Assembly: GCA_013396525.1 (NCBI GenBank) | Contig: VWYX01000282.1 | Coordinates: forward strand, 1 to 64,000 | Reading direction: 5' to 3' | Source: Chaetorhynchus papuensis | Lineage: Eukaryota > Chordata > Aves > Passeriformes > Rhipiduridae | Length of the DNA stretch: 64,000 nucleotides | Part shown: positions 33,131-46,102 of the stretch, one piece after another | Layout: the number at the start of each line of letters is the position of its first letter | Numbering within the stretch: the stretch's first letter is position 1 | Made by a program: the position numbers and the translations under genes | The notes under the pieces: generated by a model | What the model was told of the DNA's origin: nothing | The model's database searches: none | Seen by the model: only the letters and a program-made list of their open reading frames with translations

Positions 33131-36100
33131 CCGTGTAGCTGAAGCCAGGCACACAGCACATATGTTACGAGTCGGTTCTGCAATATTTGCATAGCCAACA
33201 CTTCTGGCTGGAGACGCGGTGTGGAAAAGGAACGGCTAGATATTTGACAGTACATATGTATGAGAGAGATATATTACTTAATAGGAAAAGGTATCTGGAA
33301 ATATATTCCTCTCTGTTTTGAGGAATTTGTTTTGCTTTATCTCCATGGGTAGTAAAAAATAATAGGAAGAAACTGTGAATTACATCGAAAAAAATAGATA
33401 TATTCAATTTGTCAGTTTAATATTACACTTCCTCTCTGCAATGCTACAAAGATTTAGGACATTTCCTAAACTTTCAGCTCTAATCTGTGCCTCGGGTTTG
33501 TTTGGAGGACCTGCCACCACATGCCGGCTAAAAATGAGTGTCAATTAATAATAAAACCCACTCTTCCTTATTTCTGCACTCATATAATTTAACAGGTTTT
33601 GAGAAAACCACGGACGTAATGGTGAGAATTTTCCAATGTGTGCAATATTAACAGCTTTCATTCTAAAGCACCAAAACTTCCTGGAACAGAACCGCTCAAT
33701 GTTTTCTCGCTTTTCCCAATGGCCATCTCAACCTATTATTATACACTTAAAATGTAAAGAATATTCAGCTCCTTAAAAAGTGTGGTTTGTTCTACCAGGA
33801 ACATAGTTGGCAGAAACGATCTCAGACCGAGGCGGCTCAGGTAAGCACGCTATTATTTGTGGCCTGCAAAATTAGAAATAATTTGAAACAAGAAGTGGGA
33901 GAGGTTTCAGCTTGTGTTTTTCACCACGTGAGACATGACCAGAAAATCCTTGCCACTACAATGCAACAGGATCCATAAAGTCTCTGATTTCTGAGCTACC
34001 TGAGCAACCACATAACCTCTGCACAAGTGCCTGAGCACGGCTTGTTGCTGAAAAGCACATTGTACTTATTAGTAAAATGTGAAATGGCTTAAAAAACAGT
34101 TTGAGCTATGAATTGCCATCTGCTCAATGGGGAGAAACAGAAAGTAACTGAATATATTTTCTCACCTTTTTTTATAGTAACATAAACAACACTCCAGAAC
34201 ACTATAAACTTGTAGCTGTACCAAAGGCATTGGTGCAGTTCATCGCGCTTCAGGTCGGGACTTCGTCCACACTGTTACACTCTGCTTCTTTTAACTCTCT
34301 GCAAATGTCCCAAGGTATTTTTCTCCCCTTATGAAGTAAGATGGCGTTTTTCATTTCAGGGATTAAAAGTTTGATGCCGCTGCCCACATGGAAGCTGTCC
34401 CTGATAGAGAGCTAGCCTGAGGTCTGTGCGTGCCTTGAGACATCAAAATACAGGTAAAGCAGCATACACAACTTGTTCTGGTTCCCTGTGTGGGAGGGGA
34501 AGAGGGAAGGCTTTATGTTACCCAGCTTTCCTGTAGAGCTTTGCATCACTCGTGTCCATCGCAAGAAAAATTTGTCTTTGTCCTCCCTCTGCCCCTGCCC
34601 CCTTTTTGCAGGGAAAACCTGAGGAAGCACTTGGGACTGCTTCCTCTGGTGTTGAGCTTTCCCAGCGCCAAAAGCACATTCCTGCAGCGCCTGCAAACAC
34701 AGTGACCTTCCCCAGAGCTGTGGGGGCAAGGCCGTGAACTCGGCTCAGAGCACGGGGAGGCCTCTGCCTGTCCCAGGAGAAAGGCCCCACAGCAGCGCAG
34801 GGCCTGCCCTGGTCTCTGCCGGGAGCACTTGGGGAACCATCCGTGCTGGCAGCTGCTGCTCCACACAAACGATACAACAGAAAGGACAAAACAACATCTT
34901 TTTGTTTTCTGCTTAGCTGGGGTGATTTCTTTGCTCTCCCTCAGCTTTATCCACCTGGGAACACAGACTTTTTTTAACCTGTTTGTCCCGTTTCTTGCCT
35001 AACAGCAGCTCAGCTATCCTGCCCCAAACATTGCTCCTACCACCTGTGGATTGGAGGGGAGAGAGTTCCTGGAGTCAGGGAGCCATTCTAACCAAATGGA
35101 GACAAACTGGAAGATCTTAGCTTGGAGTGAGTTTCGCAAGGAGCGTGAGGACAGGAGAGCTGTGAATTGTTAAGTTCCATCCCACAGGACAAGCACATGT
35201 AAGACAGTAACTCTGCAATGCAGAAATTGTCTTCACCTGCCTGCTTGATGCTTTCTCCTCTCTGAAAGCCTGACTTGTCGAAAGCATCACTTAATAATAA
35301 TACCAGGAGCAGCTTTTCTGCTCCTTCGGAACTTGGTGGGAGTATAAATACACAGTAAGGGAAAAGAGGAATCAAAAACTTAACAATAGGAAAGGGAAAT
35401 ACAATGGTGTAAAGCGGCCTGCACCCCTCATATTTTAATTTCCACCAACTGTCCCTCGAAAAGCTGGGCACAGCAAAAGCCTCGAGACTGATATGCAAAG
35501 CGTGTGAGCTGGTTGCAATAGCTGCACCACAGCGCACGCCTAGGTGTTCTACACCTCACACACACATCACCCCCTAGGATTAAGATTCAAATCACCTGTC
35601 CTCCGTTGCTAATAAAAATGAAATATATTAGGGGAAGTTTGAATACGGTGGCTTGACAGAGCATGTCGTGTCTCACACGTGAAAAAATGCGATGAGTGCA
35701 CAATCAAAAAGCAGCTGCCCGTTTTTGTGGCACTGGATTTTTCTGTTTCAGAGGGCAAAATGTGTGCTTGGAGACCAGGTGAGCCTGAACCCTTAAACTC
35801 CTGCGGCCTCTGAGAGTGCAGTGTGGGGTCAGATCAGCACTCACTGCTTTGAGGAGGAAAATCAGATGTTTTTATGAGACTTCCAGATTTGCTATTTGCT
35901 TTCCTGTTTAAGTGTGCAGAACATAAGCAAAGCACGAGCAGCAGCACTGTACTTTGAGTAGTCCTTCCCTGGGGAAGAAGTTGCCACAGCATAACACCAC
36001 CCTAGGGTCGAAGTTGTCAATATTGTCATATTAAGGGTTTCCACTGTAAGTCTAAGCCATCCTAGCCTAAGAGCCAGATTGTACAAAGGCTTTCTGGAAA

Positions 36101-39100
36101 ACAGTGTCAGCCAGGTAGATGAGCACATCTCCAGAGCACTGACAGGGTTGGCAGCTTTCTCAGCCCATCCTGGGCTCAGTTTTTCAGGAAAACAAGAAGC
36201 CAGACAGATTCTAGGGTGGAAAGTGATAAGCAGCACTCCAAGTGAGATGCAAACAAAGGACAGGGACTTGCATTAAGGAACCACCAGGCACAACAGGTTA
36301 TTTTGTTCTGTGAGAATGGCTTCCATTATTGACACAAGGATGAACATTACCAGTTCAATCCCTGTTGGAAACTGTACCCCTTCCCTAATTGTGGGGATAA
36401 AACTGATTCAAAAAGGCACATCACAGCTCCAGGTGCTGGAGACAGAAATATGGTAAAGCCTGTTCAGTATGGATTCATGCAACAGACAGCAACTGCTTCA
36501 AAAATTGCCCCAGCTTCCAGGAAGGATGCTTTAAGAGGCTGTAAGCAGCCAGATCCCAGGCAGCCTCTGGGAAAGGCCCCATGCAGGTGCACAAATGTGT
36601 CTCAAATCTGCCACCTCAACAGGTGGGCCTGATGTTGGTTTCTGTAGAGAGGCACCACAGCCTCTGGGGTGCCCTTTTCCTCCTGAATTGTCAGGCTGGT
36701 GGTGGAGGAAGACAGAAGAGGAAGAACTTAATGTGCCACTGCTTGTGCCGTGACCTGCAGATAGCGTGAGGACTTTGCTCCTCAGGACTGTCCATCTGGC
36801 GCCATTCCTGAGCAATAAAAGCTCACCCACAAAGTATTTTAAAGCAAACAGTTGGTGTAATGAATACCTTAATACTCCTAATACAATAACCACAAATAGT
36901 AACAACTACAAAAATACCCACTCAGTGAAAAGAGCCCAAGTTCAGAGCCCAGCTCCTTCAGGGAGCAGGAGTTAGGACCCACAGAGGCTGTGAGCTTGTA
37001 TCACAGGAGGGTGACTTCCTCCACCACTCACTCTCCAGTGATTTCCTGTGGCTAATCCAAGCACACCTGCACACCTTCCAGCAGAAGAGGTGTTCCAGCA
37101 ACCCTTGGACCTAGTGAAAAGGTGAGCTAGCCACCAGAAATGGGAGTGGGAGTGTGTGCATGGGGGCATGGGATCAGGCATCACATGTTCTAAAAAAAAA
37201 CTAAAAAAAGGATTCTACAATTTACCACCTTTTTTTTTTGGTGATCTCTGCACAGATTCTCTCTCTGCCTTCTTCAAACTTAGAAAAAGCAGGGCCACTG
37301 AAACAGCCTCAAGAGCCAAATACTATCTCTGATTCATCGGCACGCATCGTGCACAAGAGCAAGAACTGATTTCGTAAGATACCTGGAACAAAAAGTCTTT
37401 ATCATTTAAGATCAGAATTTGTTTACCAGGGACATTATTTAACCTGAGGAAGACAGGCAGAAATCTGAAAATCTGCCTTTAATTTACTCTGTTATGATCT
37501 GTATTATTGTTCTTGCAGTTTTCTTTTTAGGTGACTTTACAGTAGGCAGGCTTGAGCAACACAGGAGGAGATAACTTTGTGGAGAGTTGGATCCTAAGGT
37601 CTGAGTTCCTGATTTTAATTTCATTGGTTCCCAACCAGATTCACCCATTTTTTTCCTTTTGAAACTGTTTACTGTACCAATGTAAAATAAGCACTGAAAC
37701 CAGGTGTACATAAGTATTTTACCCAAGGAATACTTACAGTACCTGAGAAAGAGCACTGTGTGGAGGGGGGTTTTTTGTTCAATTTGGTTGTTAGCATAGT
37801 ACATCAATTATTTCATGCCATTTTATATCATTTTACCTTTCTGCTTTGGCCTACAATGAAAGCAGTATCTGTTCATATCCTCCTTTTAGTCCAAATCATA
37901 CAGGTAAAAATAAGGTCTCTTACATTTTTAAAATTACGTGTACCTTCCACTAATCTTATATGTCTTCTTTTTTTTTCTTTTTTTCATGAAAGCAAGTGTT
38001 GTTTGCTGTGTGAGACTATTTCAGTGAGCTAAATATCTACTGAAAACTCAAATCATTCACTGGCCTCATTTTCTCTAGTTGTTGCATTCAGATTAATAAA
38101 CCCGTTTCCCACTTAAAATGAAAAGAGAACTCAGAAACGTTTAGCATCAAGTGAAAAAAGCAGCAAGAAAATGACTAACAGATACCAGGACATGGCATAT
38201 TTATTTTGTCCTGTCAATTATTTTAAAAGAATCCCTTGCTTATGGAGGAAGATTTTTTAAAAACCTGGACTATTAAATAAAGATGTCCACAAACACCAGT
38301 TTCTTCATTTTTTCCTCATTTTGGAGGAAGTGAATACTGGAATGGTTGGGTTTTTTTTACTTTATATAATTATACTTTTGCCAGTGCTGAAAAGAACTCA
38401 CGTTTCAAGGGTCTTAGAATAAACCTGCATAAAGCGTTTATGGCACCGCGGTAACACATTTATGGAGCCAAATACTCACGGGCACTTACAGCATGAGGAA
38501 AACACCAATATCAGATGTTCTCCTCAACACTTCAAAGCTGCAGCCGAGTGCAAAGTTCCAGAGGTACCAGCTACTCCAGGGTCGGCGGTGGCCCCGAGTA
38601 AACGCGTTTGGAGGCCTGGACCTGGAGGTAATTTCAATGTGTTCTCATCCAGTCATGAGCACACAATCACCTATTGAAAGTGTCTGGCTTGGAGTGCAGA
38701 CAGATGGAGAGCACAGGGGTTAGTACAGCCAGGCCTTGGACTGACCTTTGCAGAGAGAATTAAATCAGTCTGACCTTGTTGTGAAGCCTAAATTATATCC
38801 ATGGACCCCCAAATAATGCATCTTTAATGCATCGCTGCCCTCTTTTTATCAGCCTCTTTACCTCGAGGGTATCTTGTTTGCTAACTACTGATGTTAAATT
38901 GCAGCTATTTATGCTTACATTTGTGACCTCGGTGGACATCTTGTCACATTTTTCATGAGCACTTGAAAAAGTAGAGAAATATTTATATAGAGAGAATGTA
39001 TAAAACTGAGTTCTCGTTTCACTTAGACATAAAATAAACATTAAGAGGAAAAGAAACCTGGTTCAACTGTGGGGCGCTGTATTCATTGTATAAGTCTAAC

Positions 39101-42100
39101 ACAATAGTCATTGTATGATTCTGAGCTTCAATATCATCCATAACCTATCATCTGGACAGCCTGGAAAACAGAACGGTGCCACGTAATAGGATTTCCAGTA
39201 TCTTACAAACACCTTTTCTTCTCAGATATTTTTAATATTTCAGGATTTTTTAAAATTCAAAATAGTGCTAAGAACAGAATAACCCCTGTGACACCTGTCA
39301 GTTTTGGTAATACAGACCTCTGGACAGAAACAATACCGAGTCCACAGGCTGGAATCTCGACTGGAAACCAGCTCGGTTCAGACCAGGAAGCGTTTAATTG
39401 GTGCTTCTGTTGACTGTAACAGCAGAGGAGCCCAGTGGAAGTTCAGGAGAACTGCATCCTTTCCCACCGCCTGAAAGGCTCCGTTCTGTGGTTTTCTGCT
39501 GTACCTTAACCCGAACAAAAGGTGCTTCGAAAAAAAAGATTTTCGTCCAGGATGTTGCTTTCCAAGTACCATTACTCTAAAGTGCATCGAGTTCCCTTTT
39601 AGCTTCTATTAATCAAAATAGAACTCTGATTTAAACTACAAAAGGAGCAAGGTTTTGTTCCTCTGCTGTTAGTTTGGGATCTTGGCTCTGCCACGGGCTG
39701 TCTTTGCAATTTGGGCAAGTCACCGAGACCTGTCACAGGGAGTCCTCTGGAAATCTCCACACAGAAAGCTGGGACTTCGCAGGCCGGTGTGGTCCATCAT
39801 CCGCAGGTTTGGCACCACACCACTCGTGTGTAAGAACACTCTTCCCAGCAGCAGTGAGCTGTTAGGGTGGCTCACCCAATTCATGGATTCACTCCAGGGC
39901 TGGCCCTGCCACCTTGCTGACCTCATCATGCAGCTCTCTAAGCCAACACAGAAATATTTGCTCCCTTTTGCCGAGAGGGTTTTTGCTGGTTTAGCAAAGT
40001 GCACGGAACGAGCGAGGGGAGAGGAGCAGCAGCAGCAGAACAGAGCACGCAGCTGCAGGGCGGAGAAGAGCAACCCAGTGCAGCACTGATTTAAATCAGC
40101 TGCACAACCACACCATTAGATTAAACTGCTGATGAAGGTTAAGTTTGGTCTAATCCTTGGCACCGAAGCAGCTGAAACGCTGGAAGGCGATGCTTGCTCC
40201 CAGCTTTATTCCTTACACTGAGAAAAGCCCAAACCATCAGAACTCTATTTGCATCACTAAAGAGCCGCCCTCCAGGGTGGGCTACAACGATAACGCTCCT
40301 CAGATACACTGGTATGAGCAGTGTTTGCATGCCGAAGTAAAAATTAATATTTCACCTCTTCCCTATGACATTAGACTGTTTATTTTTGAAATAGATAAAT
40401 CAGGGCACACTTCATCCCAAACTGCCCACTATTACCTCCTCAAGAAGCTCATTCCTTATCCCAAAAGCGAGCTTTGGGATCAAGTCAGGCACTCAGCATC
40501 CTGCAGATCCCTCACTGCCGATACAGGCAGCAACCACCCCTGAGTGCTCTGCCCGTGCTGAGGGAAACCCGGCCACAGAAAGTTATAACTGTTGGTCAGA
40601 AGCGCCAGCCCTGGGCACAGGAAGAGCCACAGCTGCACGCAATGCAAACTGTGTGGTGTTATTTTAATTGGGTTTCTTTGGCTCACAAGTCCACAGGTGC
40701 TGCTGAGAACCACGTAGGGATAATCTACTTGAAAAGCAGAGGTCAGTGCAGCCCACGGAGCTAGGCTGCTGGCATTTTCTGCCTACAAACACGCTAGAAA
40801 TCCCTGAAAATGGAAGTTTCGCATTGCCGAAAGCACACAAGCAGAGCACGAGCACCAGGCTCAACTGTCTTGCTGCAGATTCTTCCTGATATTTTAAGAG
40901 TCTTCCAGATAAATCAAGGTTCCTGTATTTCAAGGGACAGAAACAGCAGCTGACTACAACAACAACCAGTCAGGGTCTGTCAAGTCCCCCGAAACCAGGA
41001 CTACTGCTGCAGCCCGGGTTGGAAAAGCAGCTCCCTTCTGGCAGCTGCAGTCTTCCCCCACCTCCTAACCTCTGACAGTTCCAAGGTCGCCAGGCCTGAT
41101 CCCAAGCTCTCACAGCTGAGGCAGCAAAATTCAGTCTTGCCAGCCCTGCTGAGAAGTCTTGCTCCAGCTCTGACCCCAGTACTCTTAGTTCTTCTTCCTC
41201 TTACGTGTGGCTCCCATGCGGCTCCCTACAAGGTGTGTGGAGCAAGGAACAGAGCCCCCAGGAGTTATAGATGCCTGTGTTTGTCCAGTCATGGAAGAGA
41301 CAATCACAGGATGGAATGGACATAGGGGAGGAAACAGACCAACCAAAAAGGCCCGTGTCTTCAAAATCATTTAATCCTGCAAGGCTGCAAACTCCAAAAA
41401 ATCAAGTGTGATCTAAACAGTCACATAGAATACAATGAGTACAAGCTACTACCTACTTGCTTTGTCTACACAAAGAGAAAAAGGCAGTGATAATCACTCT
41501 CTTTGATTCCATGATCTGATTCCTGTGTTACCTTATTTCTCAGAGACTACAGCTCTGCGTACCACAACATGCCTGTCAAGATGTGGATTTACAGGTTACA
41601 CTGTAGTAGAACCTGCTGGTTTTCAGTTCCAATCGACATCTGCTTGTCGGTACATGCCTGACAGAGTTGCAGTCCAGATTAGGAAACATTTGTTTATGCC
41701 CCAAAATCCCCAACATATTTTTCCAGCTATGTTCCCAGTGCTGAGCTCCATGCCACTCCAGCTCTCCGGTAGTCAGCTCTCACACTGCTTCCTGGTATAA
41801 AATTGATTAGAAGCAGCATGAAATGTTATCAAGCTGACCCTTGGGAGGCTGGGCCCAAAAATAACAGATGGGAAAAGTGGCCTTTTGATTAAACTTTCAA
41901 TTGCCAAAAACTGTGCATTTCCCCTCACCGTGCATGTGCACACACGTCGTAACTCAAGAGAAGTCTATGTGAGCTACAGACACAACAGCAAGCTTAGAAC
42001 AGGCCTATTCTTAACAACACTGGTGCTGCTGAAGTCAGCAGGACACTGGCCATCAGCTTCAGCAGTGGCAGGAAAAGGGTCCTTTGTTCCACTTTTTATT

Positions 42101-44039
42101 TCACAGCTCTCTCTTCCTGGTGTGGCTCAGCTGATCCCGGGGAGAGGATGCGAAAGTAACCAGAGCAGGCCCAGGCTGGCTGCCCGTGACACAAGAGCTG
42201 CTGGAGGGGGTGGTGGCAGCTGCTTGGGAAAGCCATGCAGATTTTCAGGCATTCTCTAAAGCCCAGGCCAAGATGCTTTCAGGGTGGTGCAGTTTGTACC
42301 TTTCCAAGGTCAAAAAATTACCAAAAAGCTCTTCTGGTAAAATCCTGAGAGACCCAGGTCCCACTGCAAGGAGACAAAGGAGCCACAAAGGATTTTGGTG
42401 GGAAGAAAAACGACAAAGAAAGCAGCACATCTTCATGTACGCCTATACTGATATGAACCTCTGATAATACAAATCTGATTTACATATTCATATATTTATA
42501 TGCCTGACTGTTCCCATTTCAAAGAGTCTTATTGCCTAAATTGCTGCAGAATAGCCAGATGTAAAGGAATGAGGGAAGGATGGAATAGCAGACCTTGGAA
42601 CCTGAATTTCCAGGCCTCGGTAGCTTTGCCACAGTCTCGTTTGCATAGGTTTTTCACTCTATTCTAGAAGTGCCAGCTTACTTTGAGCCACTCACACAGA
42701 ACATCTATAGTAAAGATTAGTAACAGAGCAGCTTGACTAGGGATTAAAACATAAACGGTTGTGTCTTCAGGCCCAACATTTAGAGCTCAGCCCTCATCCG
42801 TGTAAAATTGGCCATATCGAGTAACAGGCCATGAGCTGCTGCCCTTTTGAGACCAACATATATCAAAACTGATCACTGCCTTCCTGGACAGTTCACTGCT
42901 GTCCAGACCAGGACCTGCCTCCATGGGGCTGGGCCTGGGCCACAGCAGGACCCTGTGGTTGCTTTTTTGCATGTCAACAGAGCCACAATCAGTTTAAAAC
43001 TGGTTTGGAGGCCTACAGATGAATGACAAGAGCCAGGCATTGTAACAACTAATGATTACTATTATCCTGAAAACAGGGCTTGAGAGGAGCTGGCAAGAGC
43101 TAACACGATGAAGAACACACACATTCATCTTTACCTCCTCTCATTCACACTTCTCTTTCTCTCTTTTCAGAAGATTCAAGGACCTGTATGTCTCCCAGCT
43201 GTAGTTCCTCAAAATTTGAGGGGAGCATCTCCACTGTAGCACCATCACATCTGTCTACACTCATTTTCTCTTTCCCCACCATGTTCAACCACTGAGTTTG
43301 CAACTAAAAAAAAAAAGTTTCCAAAAGACTTATTTAGTAATTCTCAAGGATTACCACGTCCATTATGGCGAGGGTATTTGGGAAGCAATGGAAAGAAAGA
43401 AGAAAAGTAACATGTGCTTGGTAGGGCACGTCTGTCTTGAGCAGGGAGTCGGGATTCAGTCAGGGCAGCAGGGTGCACCTATGTAGAACCTGCACACCCG
43501 CGGCAATTTAAGGTAATATTTTGGTCACCAGGTGGAGACCCCATGTACACACTGGTTTAAGATCAGATTTGTGAGAGGCAGAAATTGGTATCGTATTCTA
43601 GGCCTGTTGTTTAACATTCTACGTATGCGAGATAGAGAACGAAAGAATAAGAATTATCTTTAAATCCCTGCTAAATCATGCCCTGCTTTCTCAAGGCAAC
43701 CTCGAGCTTTAGTAGTTCAGACAGATTCTCTAGCTGACAATTAATATTAATGGGTAGATTTCACAATGTGGCATTATCACACTGTGCGATGGGTGGGCAT
43801 ACCATCTGGGTTTTGGCAGGTATTAGATGTAATCAAAGGGATTACTTGGCTCAGGAAGAAATAGAAAACCTTGGGTTTGTTTAGGCTTTTTCTTCTTTTG
43901 TTTGGATGCAGCTCTAGGTGCACTTAGCTGTTTTCGCCTTGTCCTTTGTTTCTTGTGATGAACGCTTCCGAGTTTACACGGGGAACGAGAGCCAGATAAC
44001 CAGCACATTGTGTTAGTGGGAGCGAGGACCGATTTGCTT
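33131..44039. other. Intergenic DNA, nothing recognised
   Basis: About 11 kb without a recognisable coding exon, structured RNA or interspersed repeat. Only poly-A/T runs (for example about 37192 and 37230) and short open frames without domains are seen. Unrecognised noncoding exons cannot be excluded by eye. Confidence 0.6.
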
Positions 44040-44590
44040 GAGAGCTCCCTCTTTCTCATGCATTGTTGTTTTGGGATCGATTGGCGGCTCGTTTAGGGGT
44101 TCGCTGCTGCCTTTTAGAAGGTTAAGCTGAAAATTTAAACAGTGAAGGAATTAAAGGCAAAATATATTTAGATAATCAACCAATCGGACCCTTTTCAAGA
44201 TAAAAGCTGAAGAAATCAGGTGTATGAACAGATGCACGCAGAGGACTTTGTCCTCATCTTCCCACAAAGCAAATACTAAGTGCCAGCTTTCCGGGGGGAG
44301 GGGGGAAGGAAATTCCCCTCCTTCCCTTTTCCTCCTCCCAACCCAGCCACAAACAAGCCCCCGAGCATCAGCAACACTAAAGGGAGGAGATTAAGTTTTA
44401 AACTTTGGGAAAGCTATTGATTTGGCAGTCCTTCTCCTCTCCTGTCTGTGCCCCAGCTGATTGTAACTAAGTAATCCTCATCAATCTGTGGTAATGCAGG
44501 ACCATGTTTATTGCTGTAGTAGTTAAGTTGTTGTTAATTTTACACTAAACGGTTGTTATGATGATGAATGAGTAGCTCGGGCTGCCACCC
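44040..44590. promoter_or_regulatory. Candidate conserved upstream enhancer
   Basis: A repeat-free, motif-rich block including AACCAATCGGACC, an AGATTAAGTTTTAAAC segment and CATCAATCTGTGGTAATGC. TTATGATGATGAATGAG follows near 44555. It lies about 24 kb upstream of BCL11A exon 1, just before the A-rich repeat and CpG island. The composition suggests constraint, which is untested. Confidence 0.3.
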
Positions 44591-44687
44591 AGGGGACTTC
44601 AGCCCGTACAATCGACAAAAGGGAGATCGTAGAAGGAAGATCAGGGGAAAGCCAGAGCGCCCACCCGAGAAGTTTTCCCGGGATCTT

Positions 44688-44723
44688 AAAAAAAAACAAA
44701 AAAACAAAAAAACAAAAAAAAAA
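44688..44723. repeat. A-rich (A5-9C)n repeat
   Basis: Runs of A separated by single Cs. It is not next to a recognised element and may be a decayed poly-A tail or a simple repeat. Confidence 0.85.
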
Positions 44724-45019
44724 CACCGAAAAAGGCAGAAGCTGATCTTCAGGTTTATATTTGAATTTGGACGCTGTGGGGTAAAAGGTGCTACTTAAGT
44801 GTAATTGCAATTCTTTTACATACTGGCTGGGATCAAAGAGGGGAACGAAAGTACAAGCGATTTCCCTTCCTGGCCCGGCAAAGCAACTGATGGGATCCTG
44901 CCCAAAAGCATCGCGCTCATTAGCTCTTGGGAAAAAAACCCACATATATAAATTCACTCCCTCCCGGAGTTTTCCTGCGACGGGAAAGTTCGATAAATGT
45001 AAACTGCAGGCGGGAATCA

Positions 45020-45580
45020 GCGGGCAGCCTCCTTCACCAGTAGCCCTTAACCGGCCCGGAGTCCCGTGTACCCTTCTCAGCCCCGTCCCTGCCCGGGATC
45101 CCAAGTCCCTGCCCAGCCCGGTCCCAGCCCAGAGTCCCGTGTCCCCCTGCCCAGCCCGGGGTGCCGTGTCCCGGTGCGGTGCCAGCCCGGGGCGGTGTCG
45201 ATGCCGTGTCCCGGTGCGGTGCCAGCCCGGGGCGGTGCCGGTGCCGTGTCCCGGTGCAGTGCCGGTGCCAGCCCGGGGCGGTGCCGGGTCCCGGTCCGGT
45301 GCCGGTGCCAGCCCGGGGCGGTGCCGGGTCCCGGTCCGGTGCCAGCCCGGGGCGGTGCCAGGCCGCAGCGCTGCCTTTGTCCCGCCGCCACCGCCGCGTC
45401 CGCGGGCGGGCGGCGCCCCCGTGCGGCCTCAGCGCGGCTCTGCCGGCCCCGCTCCCGCCGTGTCCCGGGATGCTGACCCGGCCCTGGAGCGCCGGGAGCG
45501 CCTGCCCGAAAATAAGGCATCCAGTTGGGTTTTTCTCGCCCGGAGATACCGCTGGTGGTTTCCAGCCTCAGCGGTGCTGG
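45020..45580. other. CpG island containing a minisatellite
   Basis: CpG-dense sequence that includes the tandem array at 45166-45360 and continues through CCGCCGCCACCGCCGCGTCC to about 45560. It ends just before the CR1 fragment. It may be a promoter island or merely an expanded GC-rich repeat. Long frames on both strands are repeat artefacts. Confidence 0.5.
45166..45360. repeat. GC-rich minisatellite with hexamer-stepped units
   Basis: The 17-mer GCCAGCCCGGGGCGGTG recurs at 45181, 45221, 45267, 45307 and 45341, spacings 40, 46, 40 and 34. Each spacing differs by six bases, because GGTGCC-type hexamers are gained or lost within the unit. A variable-number tandem repeat is the natural reading. 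Confidence 0.9.
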
Positions 45581-45619
45581 GAAGAAGTGCCCAAAGTCAT
45601 AAGCGCCCGACGGAAGATG

Positions 45620-46102
45620 GGCATGGAACTGTGGGAGCAAGTCCAGAGGAGGGCAACAAGATGATTAGAGGACTGGAGTATCCCTCTTACAAGAAAAAGC
45701 TGATGGAGTTGGGCCTGTTCAGCCTCAAAGAGACAATTTGAGGGGACATCATCAATATGTATAAATATCTAAAGGGAGGGTGCTGAGAAGACGGAGCCAG
45801 ACTCTTCTCAGTGGTGCCAACCAACAACGAGGACAAGAGGCAACAGGCAGAAACTGATGCCCGGGAAGTTCCTAAACCTAAATATGAGGAAAAACTTTAC
45901 TGTGTGGATGACCAAGCACTGGAAGAGATTGCCCAGAAAGGGTGTGGAGTCTCCCTCACTGGAGATATTCCAGAAGTGTCCGGACACAATCTCGTGCCAC
46001 ATGCTCTGGGATGAATGACCCTCCTTGAGAAGGGAAGCTGGACTAGATGCCTCACTGTGGTTCCTCCCAACCTGACCATGTCTGTGATTCTGTGCCTCCC
46101 TC
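45620..46102 (+). mobile_element. CR1 LINE fragment (3' end)
   Basis: The sequence follows the familiar CR1 3' end. CAAGTCCAGAGGAGGGCAAC is followed by the TTGGGCCTGTTCAGCCTCAAAG segment split around 45707-45728, GAGGGGACATCATCAATATG and the AGACTCTTCTCAGTGG region. GATTGCCCAGAAAGG and GCTGGACTAGATGCC come next, with a final GTGATTCTGTG close to the typical CR1 octamer tail. It is heavily 5'-truncated and diverged, so it is inactive. CR1 is the dominant LINE of birds and other reptiles. It has no intact reverse-transcriptase frame. Confidence 0.88.

Noticed and set aside
44788..45741. 317-codon open frame, plus overlapping frames on both strands
   Set aside because: Produced by the stop-free GC-rich minisatellite and running into CR1; no domain and repetitive Pro/Val/Arg/Gly content.
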